From Bacteroidota bacterium (lineage in GTDB: Bacteria; Bacteroidota; Bacteroidia; Sphingobacteriales; Sphingobacteriaceae), in contig JAFDZM010000097.1 in the NCBI GenBank assembly GCA_018266915.1, forward strand, positions 1-64,000: a stretch of DNA of 64,000 nucleotides. The letters are read 5' to 3'. Shown in pieces: positions 59,385 to 64,000 of the stretch. The translations under genes and the position numbers were made by a program. Numbering within the stretch: the stretch's first letter is position 1; the number at the start of each line of letters is the position of its first letter. A model generated the notes under the pieces. That model did not search any database, was not told the origin of the DNA, and was given only the letters and a program-made list of their open reading frames with translations.

Positions 59385-60704
59385 ATGCGCAACGGAACAA
59401 AAGCAATCACCGCATTATGCATCGCAACCATACTGATTGCGTTTACCGCATTTGTTGCACCGAAGAAGGAGTATATAATAAAACCCGGCTTCAAATTCAC
59501 CCTCACACCAACCAAACGATTTGTATTCAACTCATTTGTGGATTGCAACATGTCAGAAGTTTGGGTGGCCGATACCTTTCGCATTTTCCCCGGAAAATAT
59601 GGCGAAGACCCGCTTTGGGGGCCATCGAATAATTTGAAATTCGCTGATGGCAGTCATATCGATGAAGTTTTCAACCATAAGGAAGACGAATTCATCGCTC
59701 CAAAAATGCCGCCAAATACGCCGCCCGGAACTCCCGGTTTACATGGCGCAGTTTGGTTTGAGTCGATTTACCAGGATAGCGCCGATCAAAGCGGAAAAAC
59801 ACTTTTCGCACTTTATCATAATGAAAACTATCCCGCCACTTTGCCTTACGATGCTAAAACCGGCAAAGGATATAAAAATGCAAACTGGCCGCAAGGGCTT
59901 AAAGGACCATCATCACCATCAGCAGTGTGTCGCATAGGTATTATGAAATCTATTGATGGCGGCAGAAGCTGGAAAAATGACGGAATATTTATTGAAGACG
60001 AGCAACCCCGGCTCATACTCCATCCTGATAACACCGCAGCCAATTTTGCGGGCGGTACCGGCGATCCCTCCGCTGTGCCTAATGGCAAATACCTGTACCT
60101 GTTTTATGGCGAATACGGTTATCCGGGGATTTATAAACGATCGACCTATGACCCTAAAAAAGAATGGGCAGGGCAATGCATCAGCATAGCACGTATTCCG
60201 TTAAGTGACCTGGATGATCCGCAGGGAAAAGGCAAAAGATGGAATGGGAAAGGATTTAACGCGGCATACAATGGTGTCGGCAAACCGATCTCTTCCATAC
60301 AAATACCGTTAGCGTCAGGTGGCGGACCGGCATCATCGCCTAAGGGAAAATACTTTTGGGGACCATCCGTAAGCTGGAATACTTATCTGCATGCCTGGGT
60401 AATGCTAATGGCCAAAGCTGAAGGCCCATCATGGAAAGGCAGCAGCATCTATATCTCGTTTAACAAAAATGCCGACCTGGGGACAGGCAACAATTCCCAG
60501 CAATGGAGTACACCAAAACTGCTTTTAAATAAGCCGGGTCATATCATATGGTATCCATCCTTGCAGCCTATTGACTCTTCAGCCAATTCCAAAAACAAGT
60601 ATTCCTCTGTGAAACTCGGACAAAAGGCGCGATTATTTTTCAAAGATATGTATGGCGATAAAGGTGATTATGTATCTGAGTATACTATTGCCTTTGAGAG
60701 GTAA
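59385..60704 (+). CDS. Secreted propeller-type protein (GH/sialidase-like)
   Basis: 439 residues. The hydrophobic N-terminus (about residues 7-25) is a signal peptide or anchor. The sequence contains repeated blade-like segments: CNMSEVWVADTFRIFPGKYGEDPLWGPSNNL, SIDGGRSWKNDGIFIEDEQPRL (Asp-box like SxDGGxxW), GDPSAVPNGKYLYLFYGEYGYPG, and YFWGPSVSWNTYLHAWVMLM. These fit the five-bladed GH43/GH32 or DUF4185-type propellers. A catalytic triad cannot be assigned by eye, so activity is uncertain. It is co-transcribed with the lipoprotein before it. Confidence 0.65.
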   Translation: MRNGTKAITALCIATILIAFTAFVAPKKEYIIKPGFKFTLTPTKRFVFNSFVDCNMSEVWVADTFRIFPGKYGEDPLWGPSNNLKFADGSHIDEVFNHKEDEFIAPKMPPNTPPGTPGLHGAVWFESIYQDSADQSGKTLFALYHNENYPATLPYDAKTGKGYKNANWPQGLKGPSSPSAVCRIGIMKSIDGGRSWKNDGIFIEDEQPRLILHPDNTAANFAGGTGDPSAVPNGKYLYLFYGEYGYPGIYKRSTYDPKKEWAGQCISIARIPLSDLDDPQGKGKRWNGKGFNAAYNGVGKPISSIQIPLASGGGPASSPKGKYFWGPSVSWNTYLHAWVMLMAKAEGPSWKGSSIYISFNKNADLGTGNNSQQWSTPKLLLNKPGHIIWYPSLQPIDSSANSKNKYSSVKLGQKARLFFKDMYGDKGDYVSEYTIAFER

Positions 60705-60715
60705 CCGGAAAGTGT

Positions 60716-60862
60716 TTACCTGCGACGGCTTGACATCAGGGACATCATTACTCCAACCGCAACTCCAATGGCTACTCCCATACCGATATTTTTCATCGCC
60801 ACGCCGACACCGGTTCCGATGGCAAGGCCGAGGGGTAAAAGGTATAGTTTACGTCTTCTCAT
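60716..60862 (-). CDS. Small glycine-zipper membrane protein, 48 residues
   Basis: An ORF from ATG 60862 to the TAA at 60716-60718 encodes 48 residues: a basic start MRRRK, then a hydrophobic Gly/Val/Ala/Met stretch with GLAIGTGVGVAMKNIGMGVAIGVAVGV-type zipper spacing, and a basic end SSRRR. It would form one or two membrane helices with positive ends. It lies 12 bases beyond the convergent propeller gene, and its start is only 7 bases beyond the AraC gene's stop on the same strand, so it is the next gene in that transcript. No family is recognised. Confidence 0.6.
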   Translation of the reverse strand: MRRRKLYLLPLGLAIGTGVGVAMKNIGMGVAIGVAVGVMMSLMSSRRR

Positions 60863-60868
60863 TATCTA

Positions 60869-61768
60869 TTAGGCCGTCAGCCTGCTCATACCTTCCGATC
60901 CAAACTCCCGCATAAAATTCTTTCGGTAGTTAAGCGGGCTCTGATGCATTTTGTGCTTAAACATTTTATAAAAATGCGACACATCGCCAAAACCGCTGTC
61001 GAATGATATTTGCGATATTGGCTTATCTGTTTGTACCAGTTGCTGGGTAGCATAGTTTAGCCGGTATTCGATCACCGTTTCCATAAAGGTTTTACGGGTG
61101 ATCTTTTTGAAATATTTACAAAAAGCATTCGGCGTCATGTGCGCTATGTAGGAAGCTTGCTCGAGGGAAATGTCTCCTCTGAAATTCTCTACCAGGTAGG
61201 CAAAAACCGGGTTAATACGCTCTTGTTCGGCACGGGATTGTTCTGCCACGCTTCTGTGCTGATCAAGCAATTTATAATCGGTTGAGACAGCCAGTTTTTG
61301 TAATACCTCAAGTAGCTGGATCAGCATCTTAAAGTTGTTTTTTTCTCCCGATAAATGCGTTAAGGCGCGATTGATAACGGGACGGGTGGCCCCATTAAAA
61401 CAAATGCCGCTTGCGCTTTCCTGGAGAAGTTTTTTAATACCCTTCAGCTCATCCTTATTCAAAAAATCTTCACCCAAAAAATTGCTGCTGAATTGAATTA
61501 CTATGGCGCAGGCATCTTCATGATTGGTTCCGTCTGCTTCCAGCTTCCAGCAATGGGGTAAGCAAGCGCCAAGCAATACCAGGTCGCCGCTTGAAAAATC
61601 TTCCATGTGGCTGCCGACATAGCGTTTGCCGTGACCGTGGACAATATAGGTGAGTTCGTATTCTTCGTGAAAATGATAAGGCGCATCGAACGCTGTTTTT
61701 CCGAAGGTCCGGATCAGGAACGAGTGCCCGCTGGAGGGTTGAAGAACTTCGTAAGAAGCTTTTATCAT
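60869..61768 (-). CDS. AraC family transcriptional regulator
   Basis: 299 residues. An N-terminal cupin-like sensor has APYHFHEEYELTYIVHGHGKRYVGSHMEDFSSGDLVLLGACLPHCW. The C-terminal AraC DNA-binding domain has EQASYIAHMTPNAFCKYFKKITRKTFMETVIEYRLNYATQQLVQTDKPISQISFDSGFGDVSHFYKMFKHKMHQSPLNYRK. It is divergent from the PhyH gene by 123 bases and may regulate it, perhaps in response to a sugar. This is inferred from position. Confidence 0.93.
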   Translation of the reverse strand: MIKASYEVLQPSSGHSFLIRTFGKTAFDAPYHFHEEYELTYIVHGHGKRYVGSHMEDFSSGDLVLLGACLPHCWKLEADGTNHEDACAIVIQFSSNFLGEDFLNKDELKGIKKLLQESASGICFNGATRPVINRALTHLSGEKNNFKMLIQLLEVLQKLAVSTDYKLLDQHRSVAEQSRAEQERINPVFAYLVENFRGDISLEQASYIAHMTPNAFCKYFKKITRKTFMETVIEYRLNYATQQLVQTDKPISQISFDSGFGDVSHFYKMFKHKMHQSPLNYRKNFMREFGSEGMSRLTA

Positions 61769-61865
61769 AGGTTATTTTGGTTTAATAATTGAGAGAATGC
61801 AATATAAAGATAATATACACCACCTTTCAACCATTGTTGTCATTTTTTTTAGTTTTCTACCCGGT

Positions 61866-61873
61866 TAAATTTG
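61866..61873 (+). promoter_or_regulatory. PhyH gene -7 box
   Basis: TAAATTTG matches TAnnTTTG and lies 18 bases before the ATG at 61892. The box overlaps the TTG at 61871 and so rejects it as a start codon. Confidence 0.65.
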
Positions 61874-61891
61874 ATTATAAACCTCAATCCC

Positions 61892-62710
61892 ATGAGCATT
61901 ACCTCTCAATTACCACGGCTGGACAACCTAAAGCCTGTAAATCAGGACAATATCAACGAATTCCAGGAGAAAGGGCACACGCTTATACATGGTGTATTAT
62001 CGGATGATGAAATAGCTGTTTACCGCCCCATCATAGTAAATGCGGCTGAAAAGTATAATACCGAAAAGCGTAAAATGGCTGACAGGGATACATATGGCAA
62101 AGCTTTTTTGCAGATCATGAACCTGTGGTTGTGCGATGAGGGCGTAAGGGAATTTGTTTTATCTAAGCGATTAGGAAAAATTGCAGCCGGCCTGATGGGT
62201 GTTGAAAATGTACGTATCTATCACGACCAGGCGTTGTTTAAAGAAGCAGGCGGTGGCCCAACGCCGTGGCACCAGGACCAATATTACTGGCCCATCGATA
62301 CCAATAATACCATCACACTTTGGATGCCGCTGGTAGATATTGATGTGGATATGGGGATGCTTACATTTGCATCCGGATCGTTTAAAAATGGTGCCGTGTT
62401 CGATTTTGAGATATCCGACGAATCGGAATCAGCATTTGATGATTATGTACAAAAGGAAAAATTCCCGATAACACGCGCTCAGACTATGAAGGCTGGTGAT
62501 GCCACTTTTCACAGAGGATTTACTATTCACAATGCACCGGGCAACAAGTCGGACAAGATGCGTGAGGTAATGACCATTATTTATGTGGCCGATGGTGCAC
62601 GGGTATCAGAACCCAAACATAGCTGGCAGCGCAATGACCACCAGAAATGGCTGATGGGAAAACCGGTGGGTGAGTTGATTGATTCTGAGTTGAATCCGAA
62701 GGTATTATGA
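61892..62710 (+). CDS. Phytanoyl-CoA dioxygenase (PhyH) family protein
   Basis: 272 residues from ATG 61892. It is an Fe(II)/2-oxoglutarate-dependent oxygenase by family. The HxD iron motif is TPWHQDQYYW (His and Asp), and the distal His is in DATFHRGFTIHNAPGNKS, followed by the 2OG-binding Arg in DKMREVMTIIYV. The substrate is unknown; members near AraC regulators and sugar genes are common in Bacteroidota. It is divergent from the AraC gene. Confidence 0.9.
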   Translation: MSITSQLPRLDNLKPVNQDNINEFQEKGHTLIHGVLSDDEIAVYRPIIVNAAEKYNTEKRKMADRDTYGKAFLQIMNLWLCDEGVREFVLSKRLGKIAAGLMGVENVRIYHDQALFKEAGGGPTPWHQDQYYWPIDTNNTITLWMPLVDIDVDMGMLTFASGSFKNGAVFDFEISDESESAFDDYVQKEKFPITRAQTMKAGDATFHRGFTIHNAPGNKSDKMREVMTIIYVADGARVSEPKHSWQRNDHQKWLMGKPVGELIDSELNPKVL

Positions 62711-62715
62711 CAATT

Positions 62716-62738
62716 GTAGATACGCAGTGCACGCTTCT
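62716..62738. repeat. Degenerate GACGC-type hairpin
   Basis: TGTAGATACGC-AGTGCA-CGCTTCT around 62716-62738 resembles the GAGACGC...GCGTCTC repeat seen at 30382 and 37985. It lies between the convergent PhyH and CapA genes. Confidence 0.35.
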
Positions 62739-62757
62739 TTACGAATGCCGAAGATTA

Positions 62758-63888
62758 TCAATCATTCAAACTTATCCCCCCGTCTTCATCTATGTTCAAC
62801 TTCGTTTCCGGGAAATCGGACTCGGTGAGGGTTTTGATGCGTTGTACAACGCGATTGGCAGTATCACGGGATAGGCCTCTTTCGTGGGTTTGACGGAAGG
62901 CTATGATATTACCGTTAAGAAATTCACCCTTTTTATTGAGGTATACTTTTAACAACGGAGCCATGCCGCATACGCCTGCTACGCTTACGCTTTTATAGGT
63001 ACAGAAATTACCCAGGCTATAGGCAATCAATCTCCCTTTATAGGTTTCCATTGCACGGCTTACATGCGGACCATTGCCTAATACAATATCTGCGCCTGCA
63101 TCCACAGCGTTATGGGCGAATTGGTGAACGTCCCCACGCTTAGCATTCAGGTAGGATTCCATCTTAAAAGGCACATGCTCATATTGCGCACCTTCGGCAC
63201 CGCCGTGAAAGGATACGATAACCACGTCGCATTGCTCTTTCAATTTGCTGATAATTCGTCTTTGATTGATTGAATCTAACAGATGTACGGTACGTGAATT
63301 TGGTGAAAAGGCACAAAATCCATATTTGATCCCATTCCGCTCAAATATAGTTGTAGGGCAGGTTTCCAATCCGGCATAATGGATGCCGTTATCAGCAAGG
63401 GTTCTGGTAGTGCTTACGCAACCTTTGTTATCAAAATCGGTGATGTGGTTATTGGCTACGCTTAGTAAGTTGAAGCCAGCATCCTTTAATACCTTGCCAT
63501 ATTGGGTAGGCATACGGAAAAGATAGCCTGTTTCGAGTTTCTTTTTATGTGAATCCGGCATGCCCGAATCAAGCAATGTACCTTCCAGGTTACCAAATAC
63601 AACATCGGCTCCCTCAAAATATTTTTGTGCTGATTTAAAGCTGCCTTTGGCACTATCGGATGGTAGTTTACTGCTATCGGGATAGGATGATCCCAGCATG
63701 ATGTCGCCTACTGCGGCTATGCAAATGGTATCACGCAGGCTATCGCGTTTTAGCCTTGGGGCGTCGGATTTTTTTGGTTTTGATTTGTGATTGACAGCGC
63801 TGCTATTGGCCATAGACGACGCCTGCTCGCAGCTTTGTGCCAGCATCATCACGATAAAGCCCATGAAAACCCAATCAAAAAATCGCAT
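62758..63888 (-). CDS. CapA family (poly-gamma-glutamate capsule-type) protein
   Basis: 376 residues from ATG 63888; a TTG two codons upstream is not preferred. A hydrophobic N-terminus ends near QSC (Cys18), so it may be a lipoprotein. The PGA_cap metallophosphatase-like fold shows CIAAVGDIMLGSSYPD, VVFGNLEGTLLDSG, LSVANNHITDFDNKG, VVIVSFHGGAEG and DIVLGNGPHVSRAME with LIAYSLGNF. Family members are linked to polyglutamate or capsule polymers, but most Bacteroidota versions have no assigned role. A terminator-like hairpin ends 4 bases before its ATG. Confidence 0.9.
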   Translation of the reverse strand: MRFFDWVFMGFIVMMLAQSCEQASSMANSSAVNHKSKPKKSDAPRLKRDSLRDTICIAAVGDIMLGSSYPDSSKLPSDSAKGSFKSAQKYFEGADVVFGNLEGTLLDSGMPDSHKKKLETGYLFRMPTQYGKVLKDAGFNLLSVANNHITDFDNKGCVSTTRTLADNGIHYAGLETCPTTIFERNGIKYGFCAFSPNSRTVHLLDSINQRRIISKLKEQCDVVIVSFHGGAEGAQYEHVPFKMESYLNAKRGDVHQFAHNAVDAGADIVLGNGPHVSRAMETYKGRLIAYSLGNFCTYKSVSVAGVCGMAPLLKVYLNKKGEFLNGNIIAFRQTHERGLSRDTANRVVQRIKTLTESDFPETKLNIDEDGGISLND

Positions 63889-63890
63889 TA

Positions 63891-63925
63891 TCAAAAAAAA
63901 AATCCTTCCGGTTAAGAAAGGATTT
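63891..63925 (-). terminator. Intrinsic terminator abutting the capA start
   Basis: On the minus strand AAATCCTT (63925-63918) pairs with AAGGATTT (63907-63900) around a 10-base loop, followed by a run of ten T. It ends the partial gene at 63944 but finishes only a few bases before the CapA ATG at 63888. Confidence 0.8.
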
Positions 63926-63943
63926 CAACAAATATAAAAATCT

Positions 63944-64000
63944 TTACTGCTTATCTGCCGCTGCCGGATCGCCGGTGCCTACATTGGTTGTACCATCCGG
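63944..64000 (-). CDS. C-terminal end of an unknown protein (partial)
   Basis: The minus-strand frame entering from the window edge encodes 18 residues, ending ...TGDPAAADKQ, before TAA at 63944-63946. The Gly/Ala/Pro/Asp composition suggests a flexible tail. The rest lies outside the window, so no function can be given. A terminator follows at 63925-63891. Confidence 0.5.
   Translation of the reverse strand, partial: PDGTTNVGTGDPAAADKQ

Overview
The window looks like chromosomal DNA from a Bacteroidota, most likely a Sphingobacteriaceae member close to Mucilaginibacter or Pedobacter. This placement is inferred from gene content and promoter style; no 16S or tRNA gene is present. The markers are a TonB-dependent receptor followed by DUF4249 lipoproteins, a type IX secretion C-terminal domain, a propeller/Y_Y_Y histidine kinase, many SpI/SpII secreted proteins, several ECF sigma/anti-sigma pairs, and Bacteroidota-type -7 boxes (TAnnTTTG) upstream of at least ten genes. 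Coding density is high. No rRNA, tRNA, CRISPR array, transposase or phage gene was seen.

Layout. 1-6.5 kb: end of a TonB receptor, three tandem DUF4249 lipoproteins and an MG2/plug-like secreted protein, all one operon. 6.5-11.5 kb: an EptA-like lipid A modifying enzyme, two DUF6515 secreted proteins and an OmpA-type lipoprotein. 11.7-20.4 kb: two ECF sigma/anti-sigma units, a DinB protein, a histidine kinase, gltX and DUF4197. 20.4-24 kb: a phosphate-uptake cluster (PiT, DUF47/PhoU-like, PhoR-like kinase) with a PHO-box-like repeat, then YceI. 24-30.9 kb: a porin with a tandem operator array next to a Fur-family regulator, an HD hydrolase, an rRNA-type methyltransferase, DUF3127 and a desaturase. 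30.9-38 kb: a MsrPQ-like molybdoenzyme/cytochrome b/DUF1223 operon divergent from an ECF sigma plus zinc-finger anti-sigma, LysE, a peroxiredoxin-like protein and hisS.

38-51 kb is the main catabolic region. A split two-component system (propeller kinase plus LuxR-type regulator) is followed by a hexuronate operon (uxuA-kdgK-eda-exuT) and a xylose operon (xylB-xylA-sodium symporter), all on the minus strand and separated by strong terminators. Together they cover both sugars released from glucuronoxylan. 51-64 kb holds a ClC channel, DoxX plus a Crp/Fnr regulator, a DisA_N/DACNV-like diadenylate cyclase candidate, several lipoproteins of unknown function, a standalone receiver domain, a propeller-type secreted protein, AraC/PhyH and CapA.

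No plainly new multi-gene system was found. The best leads are the tandem TTAGA-N4-TCTAA operators in front of the porin, the PHO-like repeats replacing the -33 element of the DUF47-pit promoter, the degenerate diadenylate cyclase, an attenuator-like structured leader upstream of an unknown gene at 17.3 kb, and several families of dispersed inverted repeats.
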